This document shows positions 38,401-48,965 of a stretch of DNA of 64,000 nucleotides, in pieces. The position numbers and the translations under genes were made by a program. The notes beneath the pieces are model-generated. The model worked only from the letters and a program-made list of their open reading frames with translations. It did not search any database and was not told the DNA's origin. How positions within the stretch are numbered: the first letter of the stretch is position 1; each line of letters begins with the position of its first letter. This DNA comes from Apostichopus japonicus. Its lineage: Eukaryota; Echinodermata; Holothuroidea; Aspidochirotida; Stichopodidae. The stretch covers positions 20,236,917-20,300,916 of the forward strand of contig NC_092571.1 in the NCBI RefSeq assembly GCF_037975245.1. Direction: 5' to 3'.

Positions 38401-41400
38401 CATGATTAACACTGAATAACACATTAACTGCCAAATAAAATTTCACTTTAACAGAAATTAAATACTTCTTCCCGATATGGCAAGCTATCTGAAGGTTTTT
38501 CTGAAGGTTTTTTTCACCAAATGGATGCACAAAAGTTTTTGTTAAATGTTTGAAATGTGAACTTTGGTGACAAAGGGGGGACGGGGAGGGGAAGCAGGTA
38601 TTGATAGTTTTTAAAGCAAATTTAGAACGACAATTGGATCCAATTTCACAACTTATAGATAGCAAGGTACATTGTTTTTGGGCCGGTAATATTGAATGAA
38701 ATGTTTTCTTACCTGAGAAGTCCATGATTTGGAGGCCGCTGTTCTTAAGCTCCTCAGCCAACGAATCTACAGATTCGTTGTCATCTTCCAAGTCTTCACT
38801 GAGAGGGTTTGACTCGTACTTAATCGCATGCTGTAATATCATGTTCTGTTCCGCCAACTTTAAACGATACCAAGAAAAATAAACAGGCTATTGTTGTTAT
38901 CATCCAGATCATCTTCCTGCTTGCATTATCTTCTTACATTTTACTTCTGTTCTCACCTATTTCCCCCCCCCACCATTTTCAGCCTCCCATCCACCCCTGC
39001 CTGCAACTACCCCTCCACCCCAACTACAAACTCCCCTCCACCCCACCTGTCATCTACAACCCCCACCCCCACCTACAACCTCCCCCACCTATAACCTCCC
39101 TCCACCCCCACATACAACCTCTCCTCCACCCAACCCCTCATCTACATCCTAACCTCCATCCCACCCCTCATCTACAACCTAACCTCCACCCCAATCTACA
39201 ACCTCTACTCCACCCAACCCCACATCTACAATCTCCCCTCCACTCCCACCTACAACATAACCTCCATCCCACCTCTCATCTCCAACCTCAACTCCATCCC
39301 CCACACCCATCTACAACCTCCCCACCCCTGACACATTCAGATTACCTTCTTTCTCATCTCCTTTTCTTCCATCTTCTTTTGAACTCTCTGGCTCTTCCAA
39401 GCTTCCTTTGATTTCTTGGAGGTGAGATAGTCAAACTCCTCCATGGTCTGTTTGAAAGCATCTTCATCATGCTATAAGGAAAAAAATGGTTTGAAAATAA
39501 ATTACAACGGAAAAGAAAACAGTAAAGTGAAGCAGTAGGGTCCCAACCTTCTTGAAACTGTTACTTCCCCCTGGCCCATAACCCTCTCCCCCCCCCACCA
39601 TGTCTTATCATTTTGTGTTCACTGTTAATCAGAATGTGGGAAGGATACTCAATGATAGCTGAGGCTAATCCAAGTCCTAATCCAAGTCCATTATATTAGA
39701 GTCTTGACTGTTTATTCACGAGTAAATATCTCCAAATTTATTCCATTACTAACAACTACGTAACCATCCAGGCTCTCCAATAGTTATTTCTCTATCTGAA
39801 GCGGTGCATTTACTCCCCCCCCCCCCAACCCCCACCTCCCAAACCTTTCACAACACCTCAGTACCTTACTAGGGTGCAATAATAAATATTTCCAATAGTT
39901 TATTTATAGCAATTCTCACCTTGGAGAGAGCTTTCAGGAATGTTTCAAACCTCCTCAGGTGGAGCTTACCGTTGTTGTTAATGTATCCTAGGATAGAAAA
40001 AAGAAAAGCCAAGTATGGGAGTCAATATTTACAGAATGAAGCCATCTAGATCCGTGATGACTCATCTACCATATCAAGTGACTAAAGCAACCCCTCAGGG
40101 TAAACACAAGCTTTCCTGGAATGAATATAATGTAACATCATGGTGCCAGTGTCAAGGTCAAGTACACATTTACTTACTGGGTCTCCTATTACATTTGACA
40201 GGAAGTTCAATGGGGTAAGGCTAAACAGATTGCATCCTTCCTCTTAGAAGGGCTTCATCGGTTTTTTGAAATAGATCAATTCCATGAGATGAATACATTT
40301 AATACCATAATCCTGATATTGATAGATTGGATGCAGGTAAGAGAAGAATGAGGTCAATAGACAGTGGCGGCGCCAGGAATTTTTAGTTGGGGAGGCTAAG
40401 GGGGGCTGAGCCATTTTTTTTGGTGGCTTACAAGATTGAGTGATTGCCGTCCTGGGGGAGGGGTATAAGGGGAGGGGGTGCCCCCCTCCCCTTTTGAAAT
40501 TTTTCACAATCCTGGAAAGGCCTACATGCAAAATGGTGGTAATTTAGCGAGGCTTTTGTCACCTGAAAATTTCTCCAAAAATATGCATTTTTTTGTGAGT
40601 AACTTTAGTCAAATTAGAATGGAAGATACCAATTCACAGTTTTCGTATCACTAAAATATTACCTGCTGTGAAAGATCCAATTCCTTTGCTCAATTATTAT
40701 ATCGCGCTCTCTGACACAACTCCTGTTTTAGTCTGTATACACGCTGTTTGTGAAACGCACACGACATTGCCGTATGAGAACACCTGTGGGTGAATTGTTT
40801 TTATCAGTCACCAAAACAATGCTTCCTGCACCACAACTGAGTCAGTGACTATTATCATGTGAAAAATTCATCAAAATTTCCATTGACCATTGTAGCACTG
40901 CGTTATGGCTGACAAAACTTTGGGTAGGCTATATTGTTTCAATGAGGTTTTTTTGGGGGGCCTATTTCAGTTGGGAGGGCTAATGGGGGGGCTGACTACT
41001 TCAGTTGGGGGGCTAAAGCCCCCCCAAGTCCCCCCTTGGCGCTGCCACTGTCAATAGATATCTCTGCTCTCTACCAGCAAAACGAAAGATATACCCCCAC
41101 CCCTCACCCCCTACTCCTTGTCCATTGCTTGCTAAAAGCCTTGCATATTTACTGCAATATGAGAGGTGTTAATAGAGACTCACCGTTGAGGCTTGGGAGT
41201 AGTTTGATGTACATCTGGTAGAGATCTGGTAGGGCACCATGGTTGATATGCATGTTGGGAAGGTTCGGAATGAAGTCATTTCCTACGAGGAACCCCATCA
41301 TGACCCAATCGTCGATGATGCATTCAATGTCAAACCAAGGTAAACTCTGAATGGGGAGAGGTGAAGGATGGTACAATATGTGTGTCAGATACCCTGAGCA

Positions 41401-44400
41401 TCACCATGGTGATGTGTAGGGGTGCCATCACCATGGTGATGTGTCTGGGTACCATCACCATGGTGATGTGTCGGGGTACCATCACCATGGGATGTGTAGA
41501 TACCATCACCATGGTGATGTGTCGGGGTACCATCACCATGGTGATGTGTCGGGGTACCATCACTTAGGATCCATGAAACAATATGCAATCTCTACAAGTG
41601 AATGCTGACTTATCGTTTACATTATACTGTAAGATTTCAATGTTAAGTTTTAAATTTGTTAACGGGGTCGGTTATGTATACTGTAGCTGCAGAAGACAAT
41701 TCCGAGCCAAAAATGGGCAACAAGAGTTTGCTGAGGGTCTTTGTCAATCTTTGGGAAGTGAAATCATAAAATGAGTGTAAACAGAATGTGTTACAATGGA
41801 GTGCTCAGTCCAAATTTACCAGTCGAGTAGCAAAATCTATACGATTGATTTTTATTTGAGAATTGCAAAGTGAGCCCAGATGTTTATAATTTTCTTGTTG
41901 GAAAATGAGTACCATTCTTACGGTGACCTGAGGAACAACTAGTTTATTTATGGTGAACACTCAGCCATGGCTTTTCACAGGCTATAAGTCATATTGTGGT
42001 TGAACAAACCTACGAGGAAAGTCTAGCGCCACCAAAGGACCAACTGTCAATTGATGAATACTGAAAGGACAGAAAGCAACTTTTGACATAGTTTACGATA
42101 CTTGTCGAGACCAACAATCCTAAAACGGATTCCTGCAGACTGGTCAGACTGGTTTACTGGGGAGCGCAAACTGAAACACCGTCATCTGTTCATGGCTGGT
42201 GCTTGTTAAAATCATGGGCAAAAATATTTTCCCTTGATTGGTTATATTTGATGAGAAAACGGGGAATTGTAGTCTTCAGTTTTGTAGACAAGGTTTCATT
42301 CATGATGACGTGATGTGTCGTATTGGCTCAACTAAAGCCTACATGACCGAGACTGGTTAAATCTGGATGAGTTGTAATCATAGACATGTGCACACTACTC
42401 ATAGAACCCTTAAAATTCAGACTGCTGTCACAGAAATCATTTTCACACTTTCCATGATTGCGCTTTGGTTAAAAGTCGTTCTTAGCAGCTCGCCATTTAT
42501 TCTTTACTTCTTGTGAACTGAAAGGTAGTCATGTGTCACACTCTACCATCAGAGCCGGTTAGTGTGTTTTATGTCAATTTTAGCAAGATAGATCTCTTAA
42601 AGCTATACATATCAGTTCGACCAAATGGGCTTAGTTCTAAACCTGTCACATATGTGTACAACTCTGCTCTTTTGTGGTGTCCTGTTGTCCTCCAACTAGT
42701 AATAAACTTTGGTGGCAGCAGTGGGATTCGACCATCAAACATGGAAGATGACCTACCCTAAGTTCGGTGAACTCTTCTGCGAGGTATTCCCTGAGTAACG
42801 ACAAATGCAGCAGATGGAATGTAGTCTCCTCAGGAGTGGTAGGTCGTTGAGACTGAGCCTGTCTACCGAATCTAACCTCCTCTCTCAGCAGCGAGAAATG
42901 AGGTTCGTGGGAAACCAATCCTAGCATGAGCTGGAAAACAAAACAAGATGAGAGACACCCATTGTGATCAGTGACGATATAAGCCATTCCATGATTTAAA
43001 CTGCTCATGAATAGGTCAAACATCCAGTAATCACAAAGCTCCTGTTAAAAGTTTAAAGAGTTACTTGAGACATGGCAGAGTGCTATAGTTGTGGTGAGAC
43101 ATGTAAGTGAGGATTCTGAGGATGCTTAATTAATCAATCGATACTAGTACAACCACATATGACATGTGTACATAAATGTACATTCTCATGTATATACAAA
43201 GACTTAAGATGCAATGCTATCATCATTCTTCAAGGATACCAGTGATTTATTTCATATTATTAACGCTCATGTATATTCAATGATTTGAGATGAAGACAGT
43301 CAGTCTAAGTAGTTGTAACTGAAGGTATAGGTAACGTTGTCAAAGCAGATAAACTTAATGAGTCCACAATGGACATGTACAGATGGAACGGTTCAAGGCA
43401 AACTTAGTTAATACTAATGTTCTGGAAGATGGCACTTGCTAGAAAATAACGCCCCCCTCCCCTTCCATTCTCAGCATTCACAGTGACTTTGGAGCAATGC
43501 ACAGGCATATTTTGTCAACCTTATTTAGCTCGATGGTTCAGGAGACACTGCAGCATCAGCAAAGTCAGTGCGGGTGGTGGGACATTCTCTGAAAGATTTC
43601 ACATATTGTTACATCATACTCACAAGGTCAGCATCCAGTCCATGAAGACAGTAAGGGGGGGGGGGGGAGGTGGGACATTCTCTGAAAGATTTGACATATG
43701 GTTACATAATACTCACAAGTTCAGCATCCAGTCCATGAAGATAGTGGGAGGGGGTAGGTGGGGGGAGGTGGGACATTCTCTGAAAGATTTGACATAATGT
43801 TACATCATACTCACAAGGTCAGCATCCAGTCCGTAAAGACAATGTCTTGTGTTTGGATCGTAATCCTTTGCACACTTCTCGGATCGAATGAAGTCCATTA
43901 TCTTGTGCTCGCCCTCTCCTGGGGTCTAAAATTAACAAAACAATTAATATTCATGAAATGGCATTAACTATGCACAACATAAAATAAGGTAAAACTTAGT
44001 TATCACAGTTTGGCATTTAAATTAACAGTATTTGTCTGATAGAAAATGCATTTTCATGAACAAAAGCATGCGTTTACCTTGCATAATATATATTTCTTAG
44101 AATATTTTTGATCAAAGTATGGACAAAGTGGATAAAAGGTATTAAACGAGAGAATGTTCGATTTCATTGGAATGGCAGATTTCAGCCTTGAACGATACAA
44201 ACTTTGTTGTCTAAGTTGTGCAGCACATATTTCAACCACACTTATTGTGTTTATCAAACTACGAAGAAAAAAAAGGAGCCAAGGTCAGAGACAATTTACA
44301 AATGTCTGGAAAACAGAAAAAATGACATTTGAACTAGAAATGCCATTTTTCCTCCCATTCCCCACCCCCCCAAACCCTTTAATTTTTGGCTTTTGGTAAG

Positions 44401-47400
44401 GCAAGAGTGATTCTTTCTAAAGCACAAGCCACTCAATCATATATAAGAAATATACCATTCAAGCCTTCATATAGAAACAAAGAATGTGGTTTGATGGAAG
44501 TTTGTATCCAGAAATCTCTGGACAACTTGAGTATTGTTTGATTGACCTCTCCACCTAGCCCTCACGAAGAGGCAGACCGGACTAACCTCGTGTCCTGAGA
44601 GGTACACTCGCACTCCTTGCCAGAGACGGTCGTTTGTCACCTTCTGGTTGACGAAGTACACGAGCTGTTTCTGCAGTCGTACCATGAACTCTGTGCCGGG
44701 GGTGATACAGTTGGAATCGAATCTTTTCTCCGTCGGTAAAACCTCTCCCTTAGAGATGGCTTCCTTTTCTTTGCAGATGGCTTCCTTGGCTGATCTGTGA
44801 CGTTTAGAGAATCAGGTTAGTGGAACGTTAAAGCTTAGCGCCGAACGCAGAAAAAAAAACAATTGCCAGACATTTATTTGAACATTTCCATGGCACCTTA
44901 ACGTTTTCTATGCTAATGCAGCTTCACTGAGTTTTCAGGCTTTTCGGTCCTTAACGAATTCAGTGACGCAACTTATGGAAGGGTGCTACGGTATTTCCAC
45001 ACGATTCATATGGTATGTGAACAGCTGGCTAGCGAAAGAGGGAGTACATCTTCTATTAATGAACGTGTAAGTATTGCATCCTCAGGAAAGTTAACTCTGG
45101 AAAGTTGTGACATCACATGTTGTGTTCAAGTGTTTTTTCCATGGCATGAGACATTATGATTCATGCTTTGTTTTGTGAAATATTTATAACAGCAATATTT
45201 TATCATAACCTAGTACTTTTTTGTTGCAGTAATATAACACTATCTCTCTCTTAGACACCACTTTGCCTTAAGTGCCAATTTTTTTTCAAACAGATCAACT
45301 AATTACCGATCATACACAACACCATTACAAACTATGAATTTAACTGAGTTATCCTTGACTAATATCATTCAATTGTTTAACAATTGGTTCAACTTATTTC
45401 TGTAGTAAGTACTGTACCAAAAAATATATCTCTCTGTCTCGCAAGGAAAAGACTTCCTCTGGGCTTACCGAAATCTTCGTCCACGTTGCTGGTTCATCTT
45501 AGCTCTTGGTGCTACTCCATCCACTGCCATATAGAACACCTTGCGTGGTCTTATAATGCGAAACAGCACCTACGAAAAATGGGCAGACAATTGTCGTGTT
45601 TCGTTCTTAGGAGCAAAAACCTGTTTTTGAAATGACAGTTTGTTTACTTAAAATTCTCTGATGATGTAACATTTACATCATGCAGTCAAGGTGGTAAAAG
45701 TGTTAAAATTAAACTCTAACAGCAATGTAGAATAGAATTCCTACCTCTATTCACATCACACAGCAACAACCACCATTCTTCTCTCCTAAAAGTCAGTCTG
45801 TTTAATAATGCTCAAGGTATATTTGTAGCATGCCAGTATATTACTCTACTCTTGCACCTAGTACTTCCAGCATTTATAAACAGATACATTTAGGGCCTAC
45901 TGTATCTGTCTGTAGCTAACAGTAACTGCTACAGATCCTTTCCAACATCCTAAAAGTTGTTTGCTTCCATTTTTGAAGAACCCTGACAATTTAAAATACT
46001 GTGACATGTGGTTACAATAATATTTGCGTTTTCCTACCCAATGCAGTTCATTCATAGAAGCGGATCTATGATAAGATACCTAGCGAATATTTATTATTAA
46101 CAAACATATAAGAATCAATTTATAATTCCTTACTCAATACTCTTTAGATTCATAACCTACATAATGAACAATAAACTGCTCATACGCTATCTTTTCACTT
46201 ATAATTTATGTAGCAAGATATGCAAACCCCATTAACCAAGACAGATCAAACTTGAGAGAGAGTAGGCAAACTTAATTCCAAGGGTCGTAAATGCTTGCTT
46301 CGCAAACATTCTCAGCAACTCAAAGTGATGCGGTTTCTGAGTGAAACGTTATTGCAGTATCATTAAGCAAACAACACACGATCTTTAAATAGGCAAACCA
46401 ACTCAGCAGAGGAGCAGTCTGCAAAACTTTTAGGCCAACGAACCTGGATCTTCAATTAGGACTGAGCTATGACCCACAACTGTACAGAATTGGTACTCAT
46501 TGCTCAGAATTCTTTGAAAGCTACAGTAGCTTGGACTATGCACTTCATGTTTAAAACCTTAAAACTAAAAAAGATCTCCATACTCCATCTGCAAGGGCTG
46601 GAAAACTGGAGAAAACTTTCCAATGTCTTGAAAATTCCCGCAACCCACCAATTTTTTTTTTTCGTCTTAGAAGACTGTATTATTGTGGAATGTGAGATAC
46701 CAGATCATTTAGTTATTCCTTCTTGCAGACTCATCAATAACCAAACCATTTTCAAAAGGACAAAGAACAATGTGTGGATTAACCTTACTGGACAATATAC
46801 ACAAAGAATTTATGTCTAACCTCAATATAGTGAAATATATCCTTGAACATCTTCTCCTCGGGCATTCTGAAGTGAACATCGTCATCATTAGGATGTGAGC
46901 AATTATGGATGATACCATTCATGTCTAGGTACAAATTATCAAATTCTGGAATCTGAAAGTAAAGGTGAGGTGAGTGATAAAGATACCATGATCTACAGGC
47001 ATATGTATTAGAAACATTTCTTCAGAAAGAAATTTGCAAACCATACTTAAAGAATTTTCAACTCAAATGCTCATCAAAGTTAAAGAACGATGTGGTGACG
47101 CAGAAAGTCCACGATTAAGAAAGAGTATAATAAAGGTTTCTTGAAAGTAGTTTTCTCTTTACTTTACATATCATTCGATTGCTCTACCCTTTACAAATGG
47201 TTTTATAACTTGAAATTTAAACATGAACATGCCCATTTAAAAAAGTAGAAGGGAGGCTCAATCAAACTGAACAGGTTTTTCAAAAAGATTTTATTCGAAA
47301 AGACTGGCAGAGAGCAATTGGAATATCATACTAGTTACCATTAAGATTGGCTGGAAAACTTTTCAGGATTTTTTTTTATTATCAGAGCAAAATAAAATGC

Positions 47401-48047
47401 ATACATGTGTCAAATTTCTTTTCTGTGGTCACTGTAGGTTAGTGTGTTGCCACAGAGAGAATATGGAACAAAGCAAGTGCAATTTCATCGCTTTCGAAGG
47501 TGTGCCAACGTAGGGATACAGGCTACAAGAGACATACGGTACCAGATTGGAAGTATTTACAGTGCAAAGATCTACCTCTAGGTTAAATCGTCCATAATAA
47601 TAGGTCTACTATAGAAAAATAATATACCTTGATAATTCTGTATGTAGTTTGACAAATTTCCTAACAATAGTAATCTGCAATTGACATTATTCTGCAATAA
47701 GCTAGGCTACAGACCCTTCTGGAAACAGGCACATCCAACGTATGCCACATGATATAGGCTAGAAAAGGCAATAAGCTCCTAGTGTAACTGAAATTCATAG
47801 TACATATTTGGTAAACATATTTAGCTAGGTATTGACAAATGTTGTCAAGTTCGAATATGCTGCCAGCTATTGATAAATATAGTGCTTAGGCTTAACAATT
47901 TGTATGATAGCCTACACTTTGCAAGGTTATCTTTACACAGTGTCAACAGTCAAGTTTCCCATAACAACTCACCTGATTTTCTTTCACAACTTCACTCAGG
48001 CAAGGATATCGTTCGCTTATCCAGCGGTAAAATTTTGGTACTCCCAT
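14429..48047 (-). CDS. XRN1: 5'-3' exoribonuclease 1 (complete, 34 exons)
   Basis: Degrades decapped 5'-monophosphate mRNA in the cytoplasm. Exons: 48047-47973, 46952-46821, 45569-45469, 44794-44587, 43925-43815, 42930-42757, 41346-41184, 39987-39920, 39471-39346, 38857-38713, 38162-38066, 37595-37506, 37192-37036, 36484-36365, 35628-35459, 34548-34422, 33586-33494, 32417-32182, 31647-31573, 29957-29756, 29441-29355, 28043-27928, 27469-27299, 25551-25341, 24400-24341, 24120-23988, 22692-22334, 21959-21234, 20529-20373, 19064-17996, 17155-16990, 16027-15914, 15418-15350, 14881-14429. All phases agree, giving 6561 nt and about 2186 residues versus about 1700 in human. The start [20 protein letters not shown] is diagnostic. 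Catalytic acids D35, D86, E176, E178, D206 and D208 are present, as is H41. The extra length is C-terminal low-complexity sequence. Small uncertainties remain at the exon 23 and 32 donors, chosen by phase, conservation and splice-site strength. Confidence 0.97.
15860..15920. repeat. Tandem duplication of the exon 32 splice donor
   Basis: The minus-strand word TTATGGTGAGTCTGTTTTA occurs twice, about 39 bases apart. One copy is the real exon 32 donor; the other is in intron 32. Confidence 0.85.
16250..16330 (-). pseudogene. Decayed copy of XRN1 exon 31 inside intron 31
   Basis: Minus strand reads ATGCTGAATAAATTAAGAAC..., aligning base by base with exon 31 (ATGCTGAATAAACTGAGAGC...) from the QQQDT codons through HPN. 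The copy has an in-frame TAA shortly after the HP codons and substitutions throughout. An upstream CCCACAG could act as an acceptor. Confidence 0.85.
16386..16905. repeat. ~91-bp tandem repeat in XRN1 intron 31
   Basis: About five units with starts near 16454, 16546, 16637, 16730 and 16821. Shared words include GAACTGTTCATACTGTCAGT and GGGGACAGTATAGAGTGG. No exon sequence is evident in the unit. Confidence 0.9.
19674..19919. repeat. ~125-bp tandem duplication in XRN1 intron 29
   Basis: Two copies of a block containing GCGCCCTCT, TGATTTAGGGCAT and GATCCTCAAGGATCTTGCAC, at about 19674-19795 and 19799-19919. Confidence 0.9.
20690..21243. repeat. ~37-bp minisatellite containing the exon 28 splice donor
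   Basis: About 15 units of 34-37 bases in intron 28. On the minus strand each reads TGCAAAG followed by GTGAAAATTA or GCGAAAATTA. The last unit supplies the real end of exon 28 (ATGCAAAG) and its GTGAAAA donor, so the array runs through the exon-intron border. Copies with GC instead of GT alternate with intact ones. Confidence 0.93.
22733..22850 (-). mobile_element. Diverged copy of the tRNA-derived SINE
   Basis: Matches the SINE at 960-1091 in the same orientation (CAATGAGTTGGA, CAGCCTCCAC, GGAATTGAAACCTGG) but the B box is mutated. It lies in XRN1 intron 26. Confidence 0.65.
23340..23645 (+). mobile_element. 3' end of a non-LTR retrotransposon
   Basis: The frame at about 23362-23484 reads [18 protein letters not shown] followed by [11 protein letters not shown] and a stop, the typical C-terminus of CR1/L2-like reverse transcriptase proteins. 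A 3' UTR ends in a short (ATT)n tail near 23625-23643. It is 5'-truncated, inserted in intron 26 of XRN1, antisense to the gene. Confidence 0.8.
24233..24263. repeat. (CATTT)n microsatellite
   Basis: About six copies of a pentanucleotide in XRN1 intron 25. Confidence 0.9.
25815..27298. repeat. 101-103-bp satellite derived from the end of XRN1 exon 23, with higher-order structure
   Basis: About 14 units in intron 23, next to exon 23. Each unit has, on the minus strand, 44 bases that align without gaps to the last 44 bases of exon 23, then a GTAGGG donor. Translated in the exon frame, the copies give [14 protein letters not shown] against the real [14 protein letters not shown]. From about 26123 the units recur as a three-unit block (103+103+101 = 307 bases), repeated three times. 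Confidence 0.93.
28130..28910. repeat. ~149-bp tandem repeat in XRN1 intron 21
   Basis: Five copies start near 28231, 28380, 28530, 28679 and 28827 with words such as CTGTGGCACCACAGAGCTCC and CTTTAAAGGGGAGTTCATC. More diverged related sequence continues to about 29300. Open frames in it repeat with the unit and are not genes. Confidence 0.92.
30084..30990. repeat. Minisatellite containing the exon 20 splice acceptor
   Basis: About 14 units of roughly 58-80 bases in intron 19. On the minus strand each contains TTTGTGTTAG followed by GTATATCTGTGGTAGTGG, matching the real acceptor and first codons of exon 20 (CTTGTCAG, GTACATCTGTGGTAATGG). The copies keep the YICG codons. Confidence 0.92.
31313..31536. 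mobile_element. Probable hAT-like MITE (224 bp)
   Basis: Ends CAGGGATGCCAG and CTGGCATACCTG are imperfect inverted repeats. The flanks do not form a clear 8-bp duplication, so this call is weaker than the others. It sits in intron 19, just next to exon 19. Confidence 0.55.
32669..32835. repeat. ~83-bp tandem duplication in XRN1 intron 17
   Basis: Two copies containing TCAGTCTTATTGGGTCATAG and CATGGTTTCATACACCTGAC. Confidence 0.9.
34840..35280. repeat. ~140-bp degenerate tandem repeat in XRN1 intron 15
   Basis: Three copies of a block with GCATTTTCAAT near 34852, 34996 and 35133, made of shorter GTACTCATAC-like words. Confidence 0.85.
36580..36835. repeat. CATATCCCATACA minisatellite in XRN1 intron 13
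   Basis: Short-period array of CATATCCCA and TACACAT words that creates His/Tyr/Pro-rich artefactual frames. Confidence 0.9.
36880..37036. repeat. Duplicated exon 13 end plus donor
   Basis: Minus-strand CTCCCTGAAGCCTACCAG followed by GTATATATG at about 36908-36938 repeats the real exon 13 end and donor (GTATGTATA) about 110 bases away. The intervening sequence is a short array of ACCTGGCACAC words that also match the intron start. Confidence 0.9.
37620..37835. repeat. ATTCATGCAT-type minisatellite in XRN1 intron 11
   Basis: Irregular repetition of TCATGCATATTCAT and related words. Confidence 0.85.
38960..39330. repeat. C/A-rich minisatellite in XRN1 intron 9
   Basis: Irregular array of CCTCCACCCC and ATCTACAACC words; the minus strand is G/T-rich with many GG runs. 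Confidence 0.9.
40362..41050. mobile_element. Non-autonomous hAT-like element (689 bp)
   Basis: Inverted repeats CAGTGGCGGCGCCAGG and CTTGGCGCTGCCACTG with a perfect 8-bp duplication TCAATAGA at 40354-40361 and 41051-41058. Subterminal G and C runs are present. It lies in XRN1 intron 7. Confidence 0.9.
41395..41565. repeat. Palindromic ~26-bp repeat in XRN1 intron 6
   Basis: Seven units, most containing the perfect palindrome CATCACCATGGTGATG separated by TGTCGGGGTAC or variants. The array starts about 50 bases from exon 7. Confidence 0.92.
43560..43830. repeat. ~100-bp repeat carrying the end of XRN1 exon 5 and its donor
   Basis: Two intronic copies (exon-like parts near 43618-43642 and 43720-43745) plus the real junction at 43815. 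On the minus strand the copies read GGACTGGATGCTGACCTT or GGACTGGATGCTGAACTT, then GTGAGTAT. In frame this is the LDADL block with catalytic residues D206 and D208. Poly-G and CTTTCAG words are also in the unit. Confidence 0.93.
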
Positions 48048-48965
48048 CTTGATTTACAGTGGCCAGTGGAGTTGTAAGAAATGCATAGGCCACACTTCGA
48101 TTTGGTGGTACTGCTAGTCCTACCCTAGGCTATTCCACACTGTAGCCTTGTATTGTTGTAATGTAAGTTGTACTGTCACTTGTCAAGTGTTACTTGTTAG
48201 TAGGCCTAGTAGTAGACTAGGCAAGTAGGGGTACCTAGTACTGCGGCCTAGCCTAGAGACCCAACGTTAACCCAATATTTGAAGGGTTCGGTATTGTTAG
48301 TGTAACACTTGACACGTCTTGCAGTTGCAAAAACACAATGGTCTAACCTCTGTCGAGCCTATGATAAGTATTGCTATTAGGGAAACGGTTAGGCTTCACT
48401 CTAATCCTAAATCTGGTTAGGCTACAATAACGTTACGCTATGGCAAGTGTCAGTTTTAGCAACACTAGTATTAGTACAACCTCGGAGACAGCGACAGGTG
48501 ATGTTATTATTGTATAATAAATGTTCAATATGCTTAATAGAGCTACTATTAATACGTAAACGTTACACCCTCGCGCTATATTTTTTCGTGCACAAGAAAA
48601 TGTCGCTGTAGGTTATCGCACAACAAGGCAAGCTGCAAATTAGATTGTTATCGCGTGTGGTCCCTTACATAATACTGTACAAGAGCTAGTATAGCGAAGA
48701 AAGTTGGCCTAGGGCCTAGCTATATATAGCTATTTGGGCTAATTCCCGTGCTATTTTCAACTGATGTGGTTTTTCCCATGTATGGAACGCGTATGATGCA
48801 ATAAAGGTCAATAATGCCTTATTGTCACACCTTCAAAATTGTCAAGAGTCAACATTTGGTTGTTAGAAGATTGAACAGTTTCACACGAGTGAATAAATCA
48901 GAATTTCTTATGAGTAATTTAGCCTAATGAAAACTCTCTTTCTCAAACAAGTAAATTTAGTAAAC
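48048..48965. other. 5' flank of XRN1; no other gene seen
   Basis: Contains the XRN1 5' UTR and presumably its promoter. Sequence is rich in CCTAG and TAGGCCTAG words. No clear TATA or initiator element could be assigned, and no divergent gene was recognised. Confidence 0.4.

Larger units (their letters stand above)
33494..48047 (-). other. XRN1: XRN1 exons 1-17: catalytic XRN_N domain and start of PAZ/D1 region
   Basis: Residues 1-719. Exons 1-7 hold the conserved nuclease core ([52 protein letters not shown]). Exons 8-11 encode a charged, less conserved linker rich in Lys/Glu ([22 protein letters not shown]). Exons 12-14 return to strong conservation ([41 protein letters not shown]). Confidence 0.93.
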
